From: Campylobacterales bacterium
Lineage (GTDB): Bacteria > Campylobacterota > Campylobacteria > Campylobacterales > Sulfurimonadaceae
Reading direction: 5' to 3'
NCBI GenBank assembly: GCA_016938595.1
Contig: JAFGUJ010000013.1
Location: forward strand, 1 to 33,970
DNA length: 33,970 bases
The notes under the pieces were generated by a model, which worked only from the letters and a program-made list of their open reading frames with translations, did not search any database and was not told the origin of the DNA. A program made the position numbers and the translations under genes. This document shows positions 9,195-18,245 of this stretch, piece after piece; the stretch's first letter is position 1, and the number at the start of each line of letters is the position of its first letter.

Positions 9195-10820
9195 ATGAAT
9201 TACGACGCAAAAATACCCGACCGGGAAGAGTGCCGCACCTGTCCCCTGACATTCGCCTACAAAGAGATCAACCTTCTCTATGAAATCGCCGTTGCCCTGA
9301 CCAGCACCCTCGATGTTCACGAAAGTATTGAAAAATCGATGCGCCGTCTGAAACAGCACGGATATCTCGAACGATGCGCCCTCTTCCGCAAAAAAGAGGA
9401 CGCGGACGAACTGGAGCTGCTCGTTTCGATCGATCTGGAACCGTACCAGAAGAAGATGGCGACCTACCGCTTTGGCGAGGGGGCCACGGGGCTGGCCGCC
9501 AAAAGTCGCGAACCGATCGTCATCGAGAACATCCACAACAACATCAACTACCTCAATAAAATGGGGAGCATCCAGGCGCAGATGGTTTCCTATGTCGCCG
9601 TGCCGCTCCTCAAGGAGGAAGAAGTGATCGGCGTCATCTCGGCCAATCTCGGCAAAAACACCCCCCTGAACTTCGACGAAATCGTCCGGATGCTCACCAT
9701 TGTCGGGTCATTGTTTGTGGGAGCACTGAAAGTCCAGCAGGCGATCACGCAGGAAAAAGAGTCGTTAAGCGACCTAAAGACCTACTACAAAGAGGAGATG
9801 CAAAAAGAGTACAAGTTCGAAAACATCGTCGGACGCTCGAGCCGGATGCAGCAGGTCTTTTCGATGATCAACACCGTCGCCCCCACCGACGCGACGATCC
9901 TGATCCGCGGGGAGACGGGGACGGGAAAAGAACTCATCGCCACCGCGATCCACAACCTGAGCCGCCGCAAAAACGGCCCGTTCATCAAACTCAACTGCGC
10001 CGCGATCAGCGAGACGCTGCTGGAGAGCGAACTCTTCGGGCACGAAAAGGGAGCGTTCACCGATGCGCGCGAGATGCGCAAAGGGCGGTTCGAACTGGCC
10101 GACGGGGGAACCCTCTTTCTGGATGAAATCGGCGACATCACCCCCTCTTTGCAGGTGAAGCTGCTCCGTATCCTGCAGGAACAGGAGTTCGAGCGGGTCG
10201 GGGGAACCAAAACGATCAAAACCAATGTCCGCCTCGTCGCCGCGACGAACCGAAACCTCGAGGAAATGGTGCGCAAGGGGGAGTTCCGCGAAGACCTGTT
10301 CTACCGTCTCAACGTCATTCCGATCAACCTCCCGCCGCTGCGGGAGCGGTACGAGGACGTCAAGCTCCTCATCGAACACTATCTCCACCGGTTCATGAAA
10401 GAGCACCGCAAAAACATGCAGTTCACGAAAGGAGCCCTCGAGCTCCTCCTCGACTACCCGTGGCCAGGGAACATCCGCGAACTCCAGAACACCATGGAGA
10501 GGATCGTTCTGATCTGTCCGGATGGGGAGATCCAGCCGGAGATGCTCAACCACGTTCTCCCCTTCAATTACCAGCGTCTGTACATGCAGCCTTCCAATGA
10601 TGCCCCGGCACCCCAGAGCGCACCGGACGCGCCGAAGCCCTCCGCACTCTCTTCCGGCAGCGGCCCGATTACGAAAAAGAGCCTTCAGGAACTCGAACGC
10701 GAAGCGATCATCCAGGCCCTCATCGATTCGCACGGTATCCAGACCAAAGCAGCCCGTGCCCTGGGGATGACCGCCCGCCAGATCGGCTACAAGATCAAGA
10801 TGTACGGGATCGAACTCTAG
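9195..10820 (+). CDS. nifA: Nif-specific sigma-54 activator NifA (GAF-AAA+-HTH)
   Basis: GETGTGKELIATAIH Walker A, GAFTDA, LFLDEIGD, WPGNIRELQNT; C-terminal Fis-type HTH; start chosen at MNYDAK rather than 9129. Confidence 0.9.
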   Translation: MNYDAKIPDREECRTCPLTFAYKEINLLYEIAVALTSTLDVHESIEKSMRRLKQHGYLERCALFRKKEDADELELLVSIDLEPYQKKMATYRFGEGATGLAAKSREPIVIENIHNNINYLNKMGSIQAQMVSYVAVPLLKEEEVIGVISANLGKNTPLNFDEIVRMLTIVGSLFVGALKVQQAITQEKESLSDLKTYYKEEMQKEYKFENIVGRSSRMQQVFSMINTVAPTDATILIRGETGTGKELIATAIHNLSRRKNGPFIKLNCAAISETLLESELFGHEKGAFTDAREMRKGRFELADGGTLFLDEIGDITPSLQVKLLRILQEQEFERVGGTKTIKTNVRLVAATNRNLEEMVRKGEFREDLFYRLNVIPINLPPLRERYEDVKLLIEHYLHRFMKEHRKNMQFTKGALELLLDYPWPGNIRELQNTMERIVLICPDGEIQPEMLNHVLPFNYQRLYMQPSNDAPAPQSAPDAPKPSALSSGSGPITKKSLQELEREAIIQALIDSHGIQTKAARALGMTARQIGYKIKMYGIEL

Positions 10821-10859
10821 TTGCTACGCATCCAAACGCTCAAAGCCCCTTTGGCTGGC

Positions 10860-10877
10860 AGGGACTGATTTGTCCCT
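10860..10877. terminator. Possible terminator hairpin between convergent nifA and nifT
   Basis: AGGGAC-TGATTT-GTCCCT inverted repeat; no clear U-tract. Confidence 0.4.
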
Positions 10878-10901
10878 TGCAACCCCCTAAAGCTTTGCGC
10901 A

Positions 10902-11114
10902 CTATTCTCCAAGTCGTTTCGCGACCACTTCGGCGGGGAATTTTTTGGCGCACGGCTCGATGAACCACGTCTCGCCGTTGCTCAGTTTTACTTCGCCCCC
11001 CCATTTTTCCTCGGTGTCGAATTCGCTCGTCGTGATCGTCTCTTCCATGTCCTTCTTCGCGACATAGAACGATATCGCTCCCGTAGTGTCGTAACGCAGC
11101 ATCACCTTAGCCAT
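10902..11114 (-). CDS. nifT: NifT/FixU family protein
   Basis: MAKVMLRYDTTGAISFYVAKKDMEE...WGGEVKLSNGETWFIEP. Confidence 0.85.
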   Translation of the reverse strand: MAKVMLRYDTTGAISFYVAKKDMEETITTSEFDTEEKWGGEVKLSNGETWFIEPCAKKFPAEVVAKRLGE

Positions 11115-11177
11115 GATTATTCCTTATATTGAGTAATATTAATCTGCATCGAGGCAGACGTACCCTGCTGCATGCAT

Positions 11178-12836
11178 TTATCGTGCATGGAAAAAACGGC
11201 GGATACGGTACCACCAGTCGGCTTCGAAGGCTCCCTCGAACGAGAGGCGCAGAAACGTCCCTGCCAGCCGGCGCACGATCGTGTCCATTTTGTAGTTTTT
11301 GTCATCTTTTGTCGGGAAATCGGTGCGGAAATGTCCGCCTCGACTCTCTTCTCGCGCGAGTGCGCTCATCACCATCGCCTCGGCAACGGTGAGGGAATTG
11401 CGAAACTCCAGGATCGAGAGAAGTTCGACGTTGTCGCTGCGTTCCTTGTTGATACAGCACAGCCCCGAGGACATTTTCATCAGGTAGTGGACGTATTCGA
11501 GGGAGGAAGTGAGGCTGTCACTGCTCCGGAACACCCCTGCGTTCATGTACAGGTTGTTCCCTAGGTTCCGGCGCATCGTGTTGATATTGAAGCGGTTTTC
11601 CCCCTCCAGGATCATCTCGACGTAGCGCGATTCGCGGTCCACAGAAGCGTAGTCGATGGGGCGGAATTCCCTCTTTTTCGCTGCGCGGGCCGCCTCGATC
11701 CCCGCGATCCGGCCGAAACAGGCCGCTTCCAGCAGGCTGTTGCCCCCCAGCCGGTTCGCGCCGTGTACGCCGGTGTGGGCGCATTCGCCGCAGGCGAAAA
11801 CGTTTCGGATGTCGGTCGAGGTGTCGCTGCGGGTCCAGATCCCTCCCATCGTGTAGTGGGCGGCGGGTGTGATGGGGAGCAATTCGCTCATGATGTCAAT
11901 CCCTGCCCCGTTCAGGGCGTGTTTGCGGGCCGAGGGGAGACGGCGATCGATCAGCTCCTCCCCCAAATGGCGGAAATCGAGATAGACGGTATGCCCCGAG
12001 CGCTGATGCTGCACAATCGCACGGGAAAGCCTGTCACGGGTGGCAAGTTCGTCGGTGAACCGCTCCCCCCGCTCGTCGACGATATAAGCCCCCTCTCCCC
12101 GCGCCGCCTCGCTGATGAGGGTGCCGCTCCCGGAAAGCGTCGTGGGATGGAACTGGACGAACTCCATGTTGGCCAGCCTCATCTTCGACCGCAGCGCCAC
12201 CGCAAGGGCATCGCCGCTGGACTCCTGGGAGTTGGTCGAGTGGCCCCGGTAGATCCCCGCGTACCCTCCTCCGGCGAGTACCAGCGATTTGCACGCGAAC
12301 GCAATCACCTGCGAATCGCGCCGGCGCAGCAGTACGACGCCCGACAGCTCCTCCTTGAACGTCGCGATGTTGAGCAGCACGTGGTTTTGGATGATGTTCA
12401 CCCCCTCGTTGCGGCACTGCACCAGCAGCGTCTGGGTGATTGCGGCCCCTGTCTTGTCGGCGATGTAACACGTGCGCGACGACGCAGTCCCCCCGAAGGG
12501 GCGCTGCGCGATCTCCCCGTCCTCGCGCAGATCGAACGCCACTCCCATAGAGTGCAATTCGTCGATAATCTCGGGAGCTTCCCGTACCATCATTCTCACC
12601 ACCGATTCGCGGCCAAGCCCGTCGCCGCCATGCAGCGTATCGGCGACATGCGTTTCGAACGAATCATTGCCCGTAAACGGGAGGACCGCGTTGATCCCCC
12701 CCGAAGCGACGGCGGAGTTGGAACGCAGAGGATTGCTCTTGCATACCAGCGCGACGTTCAGCCCGGCCCGACGGGCATACAGCGCGGCGTAGAGCCCCGA
12801 TATCCCGCTCCCGACAACGACCACATCATACAGCAT
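11178..12836 (-). CDS. L-aspartate oxidase-like (NadB/FrdA family) flavoprotein
   Basis: VVVVGSGISGLYAALYARRAG, GGINAVLPF, EFVQFHPTTL, HYTMGGI, GECAHTGVHGANRLGGNSLLEA. Confidence 0.85.
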   Translation of the reverse strand: MLYDVVVVGSGISGLYAALYARRAGLNVALVCKSNPLRSNSAVASGGINAVLPFTGNDSFETHVADTLHGGDGLGRESVVRMMVREAPEIIDELHSMGVAFDLREDGEIAQRPFGGTASSRTCYIADKTGAAITQTLLVQCRNEGVNIIQNHVLLNIATFKEELSGVVLLRRRDSQVIAFACKSLVLAGGGYAGIYRGHSTNSQESSGDALAVALRSKMRLANMEFVQFHPTTLSGSGTLISEAARGEGAYIVDERGERFTDELATRDRLSRAIVQHQRSGHTVYLDFRHLGEELIDRRLPSARKHALNGAGIDIMSELLPITPAAHYTMGGIWTRSDTSTDIRNVFACGECAHTGVHGANRLGGNSLLEAACFGRIAGIEAARAAKKREFRPIDYASVDRESRYVEMILEGENRFNINTMRRNLGNNLYMNAGVFRSSDSLTSSLEYVHYLMKMSSGLCCINKERSDNVELLSILEFRNSLTVAEAMVMSALAREESRGGHFRTDFPTKDDKNYKMDTIVRRLAGTFLRLSFEGAFEADWWYRIRRFFHAR

Positions 12837-13947
12837 ACGAATCCTTCATCAGGGTTTCCATCGCCTCTTGCGGCGCAGCGTTCAGATACGCCAGCAGCGC
12901 ATTGTCGCGAACGTGCTGCGGTTCCACCGCCCCGAAGATCGCACTGATAGCCCCCGCACTGCGGGCGAACTGCAGGGCACTCGCGACGTCAGTGAGCTCG
13001 GCGGTGTTCATCAGATCAGCGATTTTGGAAGCAAAGGGGCGTTTGAAGAGGTTTTTTTGCAGCAGCGGCGAGGATCCCATCATCGTGATCCCATAGCGTG
13101 CGCACGCATGCATCAGCGGATAATACACCCCGTCGTCGCAGCGCTGGTTCGCATACCCCAGGGCATGCGGCTTGGCGAGGTTGAACGGGCTTTGGAGATA
13201 CCGAAATCCGTGCTCCTCCCCCCCGACGCGCCGTGCAATCTCCACGACCCGCTGCAGGGATACGTATTCGGTGTGTTCCTCTTCGTACAAAAATCCGTTC
13301 CACGACGCAATCCCATACGACCCAAGTTTCCCCTCGTTTCTCAGTTGCTCGAACACTTCGAACGCTTCTTCGATCTGTCTGTAAAACGTTTCGGCATCGA
13401 CGTATCCCAGCTGCGTTTCGGGGTTGTGGAGGTAATAAATGTCAATCGCCTCCAACCCCAGATTTATCAGCGACGTCTCGAAACTCCAGCGCAGAAATGC
13501 CGGAGCCATGCAGTGCTGGTCGATGACGATCTCCTCTTTGCGTGCCAACCCGGCATCGACAATGTTCTCCTGTATCCATCCGTAGGGGTTGTCGGGAAAC
13601 GGAAAATCGAGCGGGACGAAGCCCCCCTTGGTGGCGATGATCACTTCATCGCGGCTGATCTCCCCCGATGAGAGCATCGGTGAGAGCGCCTCGGCGATCT
13701 CCCGCTCTGATGTCTGGTAGCGGTAGTTGATCGCCGTATCGATCAGATTGATCCCGCTGAGGAGCGCGGTACGGACCGATGAGCCGAAATTGATGATGTA
13801 ATTGTCCTCTTTGTAAGGCTCCGGTTTATAGGTCCCCAGCCCCAGCGAGGGGAAGAAAAGATCGCCGTTGAAACGGTAAAAGTCTTTCGAGTACTTCCCG
13901 AACCGCTTCATGTACCGGAATGTCCCCTCCTTCGTCGCCAGTTTCAT
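12826..13947 (-). CDS. Aldo/keto reductase family protein
   Basis: LGLGTYKPEP..., NLIDTAINYRYQTSEREIAEAL, DIYYLHNPE. Confidence 0.83.
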   Translation of the reverse strand: MKLATKEGTFRYMKRFGKYSKDFYRFNGDLFFPSLGLGTYKPEPYKEDNYIINFGSSVRTALLSGINLIDTAINYRYQTSEREIAEALSPMLSSGEISRDEVIIATKGGFVPLDFPFPDNPYGWIQENIVDAGLARKEEIVIDQHCMAPAFLRWSFETSLINLGLEAIDIYYLHNPETQLGYVDAETFYRQIEEAFEVFEQLRNEGKLGSYGIASWNGFLYEEEHTEYVSLQRVVEIARRVGGEEHGFRYLQSPFNLAKPHALGYANQRCDDGVYYPLMHACARYGITMMGSSPLLQKNLFKRPFASKIADLMNTAELTDVASALQFARSAGAISAIFGAVEPQHVRDNALLAYLNAAPQEAMETLMKDSYAV

Positions 13948-14924
13948 CAAATCACCAGTACGCGGAGATTGGTTTTGAGCTTGAATTTCAGCATGTCCTC
14001 GATTCCCGCGAGCGTCGTCGTGGTGTTCATCGAGCAGCTCATGCATTCGCCCTTGTATTTGATGTAGAGCTCATACCCCTCACCCGCCTCTTTGAGGTCG
14101 ATCAGTTCGACGTCCCCTCCGTCGGCTTTGAGGGTCGGTCGGATGTACTCCTCGAGAATCGATTCGATCGTTTTAATCTTCTGCACGAGGCTCATCGCGT
14201 TGAAATCGCCGTCCCCGCGCGCTTCCTTGATCTTTTTGCTGATCGCTTCTTTTTCGAGCTCCTCCATCACTTCGGCCAGCAGATCGACGAGGTAGAGGTC
14301 TTTTTTCTCATGCCCGCCGGGCTTGACGCACGATTTACAAAATCCCCCCGCCTTCGTATAGTCGACGATCTGCTCGATCGAGCCCAGCTTATTGAGCCGG
14401 ATGACCTCTTTGAGGGTATCGAGGCTGACGCGGGCGCATTCGCAGACGATGAACTCGGTCTCGAACTCGCTCATGTCGACCCCCTTGTAAATCGAGGCCG
14501 CTTTTTTGATGACGTCATACGCCATGACCGAACAGTGCATCTTCTGCCCCGGAACGGCGGGGATGTCGGGATCGTCGCGGAGCGCTTTTTCGACGTCGAT
14601 GTTGGTGATTTTCAGCGCCTCATCAACCGTTTTTTCCATGCACAGTTCCGCCATCATGTCCGAGCTGGCGATCGCCGTACCGCAGCCGAAACTCTTGAAC
14701 CGGCTCTTGAGTATACGATCGTTTGCAGGGTCGATCATCCAGTAGAGCCGCACCGCATCGCCGCAGCTTTCCGCCCCGAAATCGGCGATGACGAGTCTCT
14801 TCCGGGCCGTATCGGCCTCTTCCTGCGTGATCTCTCCCATATTGACCGGATCGTTCATCCGCCGTTGTACTTCGGAAGAGTACTCCTCCCATAATGCTCC
14901 GCCGATCAGTGTATCACGTGCCAT
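13947..14924 (-). CDS. nifU: Fe-S scaffold NifU (IscU-N, 2Fe-2S, NifU-C)
   Basis: IscU-like N-terminus (FKSFGCGTAIASS), CxC...CKSC central domain, C-terminal LKADGGDVELIDL...CMSC; start MARDTLIGG with RBS AAGGAGC. Confidence 0.93.
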   Translation of the reverse strand: MARDTLIGGALWEEYSSEVQRRMNDPVNMGEITQEEADTARKRLVIADFGAESCGDAVRLYWMIDPANDRILKSRFKSFGCGTAIASSDMMAELCMEKTVDEALKITNIDVEKALRDDPDIPAVPGQKMHCSVMAYDVIKKAASIYKGVDMSEFETEFIVCECARVSLDTLKEVIRLNKLGSIEQIVDYTKAGGFCKSCVKPGGHEKKDLYLVDLLAEVMEELEKEAISKKIKEARGDGDFNAMSLVQKIKTIESILEEYIRPTLKADGGDVELIDLKEAGEGYELYIKYKGECMSCSMNTTTTLAGIEDMLKFKLKTNLRVLVI

Positions 14925-15052
14925 CAGTTGCTCCTTGGTATGCAATGTATTCCCCTACATTTGCAACCGCCATTCCTGAAACGGTACGACATTTTTGTCA
15001 CAGATATCATCGAGAACGGAATATGCAGCTTGATAACTGTAGTCAATAATTC

Positions 15053-15155
15053 TGCCCAAAAGGGCAAGCGTTTGCTGTCGCCTATGGCTAAGCTTTTCGC
15101 AAGCTGCATGTGCCTTAGCGGCTAGCGTAGCAGAGTGGGACGCATTCCACTCTGC
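15053..15155 (+). repeat. Structured intergenic element, copy C
   Basis: TGCCC-AAAA-GGGCA hairpin, core GTGCCTTAGCGGCTAGCGTAGC, then 9-bp hairpin GCAGAGTGG/CCACTCTGC; matches copies A and B. Confidence 0.7.
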
Positions 15156-15182
15156 GTCTAAAATAAATAAAAAGGATCTATC

Positions 15183-15578
15183 ATGATACAAATCACCGCC
15201 GTTTTCAACAAACACTGTCTCAACGACGTTCTGCGCGAACTGTTCGACAACCTGATCGAAGGGGTCACCGTCATGGATGTCATCGGCAAAGGTTCTCTGG
15301 GGATCGCCGAAAAAAACAACGCCCCCGACCTCTACCCAAAAGTGATGATCATCATCGTCGTCTCCGATAATGAACACAAAGAGACCGCGATGGAGTGCAT
15401 CCGTTCCCACACGCAGGATCTGGGACACGGCGCGGGCAAGATGTGGGTCACCCCTGTGCTCGAAGTGGAGCGGATCCGAACAGGCGAAAAAGACGTCTCC
15501 GCGCTTACCCAGCCCACTCCGCGCGCCGCCACCAAAACAAACACCTTCTTCACCGCCGTCGATACCCCATCCAGTTAA
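15183..15578 (+). CDS. Divergent P-II family nitrogen regulatory protein
   Basis: GHGAGKMWVTPVLEVERIRTGEKDVSAL resembles the P-II C-terminal signature; shortened T-loop region. Confidence 0.8.
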   Translation: MIQITAVFNKHCLNDVLRELFDNLIEGVTVMDVIGKGSLGIAEKNNAPDLYPKVMIIIVVSDNEHKETAMECIRSHTQDLGHGAGKMWVTPVLEVERIRTGEKDVSALTQPTPRAATKTNTFFTAVDTPSS

Positions 15579-15582
15579 TCTC

Positions 15583-15600
15583 AGGCTGCCACGGCAGCCT
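15583..15600. terminator. Possible bidirectional terminator
   Basis: Perfect palindrome AGGCTGCC-AC-GGCAGCCT between convergent P-II and rpoN genes. Confidence 0.55.
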
Positions 15601-15654
15601 TAAACACTCCTCCTGTCGGTGTGTTACATAGATTATCTATCTGATACGCCGGAA

Positions 15655-16920
15655 CTACAGCAGCTCCAGCTTATACAAAAACTGCCGCTCTTTATAGGAA
15701 GGGATGTCGAGTTCCTGGCGGTATTTGGCGATGACTCGGCGGACCATTTTGACCCCGAAGCGCTCCTCGGTCATCTCGTGCAGGATCTTGTCGCTGAAAG
15801 GGTCGTCTTTGTTTTCGCTGGCGACGAGACGTTTCAAGAAATGTTTGATCTCGGAGGTCGAAACTTCCCCGATCGAGTTAGAGAAAAAGTCCTTGAATGC
15901 ATAGAGCCCCCGCTCGGTCTGAAGGTATTTGTCGGCGATGGCGCGGGAGATCGTTGATTCGTTGAACCCAAGCTCATCGGCGACGTCCTGCAACCGCAGG
16001 GGTTTGAGTTCCCCACCCATGAAAAAACCATACTGCTTTTCGAGCAGCACCAGCGCGACGTTGTAGAGGGTCGCTTTGCGCAGGTCGAGGAGCTTGACCA
16101 GCTCGCGCGCCTCTTTGAATTTTTGTTTGGCGAAATTGTCGTATTTGTCGATCATATTGACCTGCAGGTCGGGATAGAAGGCGTGGTTGATCCGGATAGT
16201 GAGCTCGGAGCCGGCAAACTCGACGAACAGGTCCGGGGTGATCTGCGTCTCAGGTTCCATGTACTCCAGTGCCGGAGGGTTTTTCAGGTGCTGGAGTACA
16301 TGCTTCGCATCGCCCAGACGGGGATGGTTGATAAACTTCTCCATTTTGTCGAACTGCAAGATCATGGCACCCAGCAGGATACTCAGTTCATCATCGAGGT
16401 CATAATCGTTCAGCTGGAACAGAAACGACTCCTTGTAATCACTCGCCCCCACACCGGAAGGTTCGAGGTGGGCGAACCGCTGCCGCACCCGTTCGACGCT
16501 CTGGGGGTCGGTGTCGCACTGGCGGGCGACTTCCTCGACGCTCCCCTCGAAATACCCCTCTTCGTTGATGTAATAAATGATCTGGCGGGCGATTTTCTGC
16601 GAAATCGGGGTCGGGAAGAGCGGCGCGACGATCTGCTCGTCCAGTTTTTCATACAGAGAGGTCGATGCGATGCTGAGCCATTCAATCTGGTCGGAGGAGG
16701 CGTTGGAGACGTAGTTCTGGAATGCTCCGTAGGCCGATGAGCCGCCCGCTGAGGCATTGGATTGCTCGAACCCGGAATGGACCTCCAGGCAGGGGTTCTC
16801 GTTCGTGATCACCTGCAGGTGTTTTTCAAGATCGTTGAGCGAGCACTGCAGCAGCGGCAGCCAGGTCTGCATCGACAGTCTGGGGAGTTGTTTTTGTTTA
16901 TAAGAGAGGTTTGTCTGCAT
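15655..16920 (-). CDS. rpoN: RNA polymerase sigma-54 factor RpoN
   Basis: Q/L-rich N-terminus (LPLLQCSLNDLEKHL...ENPCLEV), NESTISRAIADKY, C-terminal region ending near RQ-FLYKLELL. Confidence 0.9.
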   Translation of the reverse strand: MQTNLSYKQKQLPRLSMQTWLPLLQCSLNDLEKHLQVITNENPCLEVHSGFEQSNASAGGSSAYGAFQNYVSNASSDQIEWLSIASTSLYEKLDEQIVAPLFPTPISQKIARQIIYYINEEGYFEGSVEEVARQCDTDPQSVERVRQRFAHLEPSGVGASDYKESFLFQLNDYDLDDELSILLGAMILQFDKMEKFINHPRLGDAKHVLQHLKNPPALEYMEPETQITPDLFVEFAGSELTIRINHAFYPDLQVNMIDKYDNFAKQKFKEARELVKLLDLRKATLYNVALVLLEKQYGFFMGGELKPLRLQDVADELGFNESTISRAIADKYLQTERGLYAFKDFFSNSIGEVSTSEIKHFLKRLVASENKDDPFSDKILHEMTEERFGVKMVRRVIAKYRQELDIPSYKERQFLYKLELL

Positions 16921-17075
16921 CGTCTACACCTGATAATTAATATTCGTTCTGAACAGGTACTGCATCTTTTGTTCTAGAACATTATAGGGGTCATTTCAAA
17001 GAGGAGATGGTCAAAAAAGAGGCAGTTTTCGCCGGAAGAAGGAGACTCTTCCGGCATTTGGAGCGATCAGGCAGA

Positions 17076-17366
17076 TCAGTATTTCAGACGGACCAGTCCG
17101 CCGTGTGCGACGACTTTCATCTGGCAGGCCAGACGCGCTTTGGGGTTGCTTTCGTTGAGGGTTTTGAGTACCGCTTTTTCTTTTTCATTGATGGGGCTCA
17201 TGTACTCCATACCCGATTCGACCGATACGACGCAGGTGCCGCATTCACCGTCGCGGCAGCCGAACGGCAGCGCGCTCCCTGAGGCTTCTACGATGTCCTG
17301 GATCGTCTTGCCCGGGCGGACGTTGATCGCCAAAAAGTCATTCATAATTTCTACACGTGTTGTCAT
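17076..17366 (-). CDS. 2Fe-2S ferredoxin
   Basis: GCRDGECGTCVVSVESG and LACQMKV motifs. Confidence 0.88.
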   Translation of the reverse strand: MTTRVEIMNDFLAINVRPGKTIQDIVEASGSALPFGCRDGECGTCVVSVESGMEYMSPINEKEKAVLKTLNESNPKARLACQMKVVAHGGLVRLKY

Positions 17367-17455
17367 CCCAACTCCTTTGTTGATTACGATTATTTAGCCG
17401 CAAGGGCACCAATTCCGCTAGATACGGTATGCAAAAATCTCAGAAGATGTTGATA

Positions 17456-17875
17456 TTACTCCCCCTCTTCTTGAGATTGCGCCGCTTTTTCAGCTGCTTT
17501 TTTTGCCCGGTGTTCTTTGATCCAGCGCAGCTCCTCGGCGACCTCGTCATAACCGTCATCTTCGAGAGCGGTTTCCAGTTCCGCCTCGCGGCATCCGAAG
17601 ATCAGTCCCTCTTCGATGAAATTGACCTCATAAACCCGTATTGTCTGCAAAAAATCGCCGATTTTACGGACGTACCCTTCAGCGCCGGCTTCGATCAGGA
17701 CATCTCCTACACCCGCATGGGGATAGGTTCCGTCGTTTCGGATTGTTTTGGTCAGTCGGACTCTCTGCCCGACCCTGAAGAGAGAAAGAATCTCGTCTTT
17801 GGCCGACATTTTGTAGAGATTGGTTTTACGCGATCCCTCATCGATCGGAAGATCGGCATCAGAAACTGACGACAT
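17456..17875 (-). CDS. nifZ: NifZ family protein
   Basis: FRVGQRVRLTKTIRNDGTYPHAGVGDVLIEAGAEGYVRKIGDFLQTIRVYEVNF...GCREAEL; start uncertain (17875 or 17809). Confidence 0.83.
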   Translation of the reverse strand: MSSVSDADLPIDEGSRKTNLYKMSAKDEILSLFRVGQRVRLTKTIRNDGTYPHAGVGDVLIEAGAEGYVRKIGDFLQTIRVYEVNFIEEGLIFGCREAELETALEDDGYDEVAEELRWIKEHRAKKAAEKAAQSQEEGE

Positions 17876-18233
17876 GGTTACTGGTGCAGGCATGGACACC
17901 ATGGCTGACCTCCTCTACCGTGCTGCAGCTGCTCGAAGTCGAACAGGTACCGCAGGCGCTTGGTTTGTCGAACATTTCCCATACGTCCGCTGCAGAAGGG
18001 CTGTAGCCGTTTTCGAAGTTTTTGTAGACGGTGATCAGGGCAAATTTGTAGTATTCGAGCAGCTTTGCATCGCTTCCCATATCGTGCCCTTTCGCCTTCT
18101 CGACCATCTCTCCGAACTTTTTGAGGATATGGAACCTTTTGACCTGAACGAGTCGTTCATCGTAGTTAATATCAAAGAATTCAAAGAACTCTTCGGCATC
18201 GGTGATTTTCTGGAATTCGGTTAATGTACCCAT
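17859..18233 (-). CDS. nifW: NifW family protein
   Basis: LTEFQKITDAEEFFEFFDINYDERLVQVKRFHILKKFGEM. Confidence 0.83.
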   Translation of the reverse strand: MGTLTEFQKITDAEEFFEFFDINYDERLVQVKRFHILKKFGEMVEKAKGHDMGSDAKLLEYYKFALITVYKNFENGYSPSAADVWEMFDKPSACGTCSTSSSCSTVEEVSHGVHACTSNHVVSF

Positions 18234-18245
18234 GGTGTGCTCCTT

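Noticed and set aside
9774-10733. 319-aa minus-strand ORF
   Set aside because: Entirely antisense to nifA; no recognisable domains.
10821-10880. Possible fourth copy of the nif structured element (minus strand AAGCTTTAG...GAGCG...GGATGCGTAGC)
   Set aside because: Only scattered short matches and no shared core; better treated as a simple intergenic hairpin.
11763-12947. 394-aa plus-strand ORF
   Set aside because: Antisense to the well-supported NadB-like gene; Arg/Pro/His-rich translation typical of shadow frames.
12868-13671. 267-aa plus-strand ORF
   Set aside because: Antisense to the aldo/keto reductase; compositional artefact.
13920-14894. 324-aa plus-strand ORF
   Set aside because: Antisense to nifU, which has clear conserved motifs; shadow ORF.
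14941-14956. Possible sigma-54 site before nifU (AGGGGA-ATACA-TTGCA on minus strand)
   Set aside because: GG/GC spacing is right, but the -24 half is poor and the implied transcription start would fall in the ribosome-binding site.
16123-16740. 205-aa plus-strand ORF
   Set aside because: Antisense to rpoN; no domain signal.
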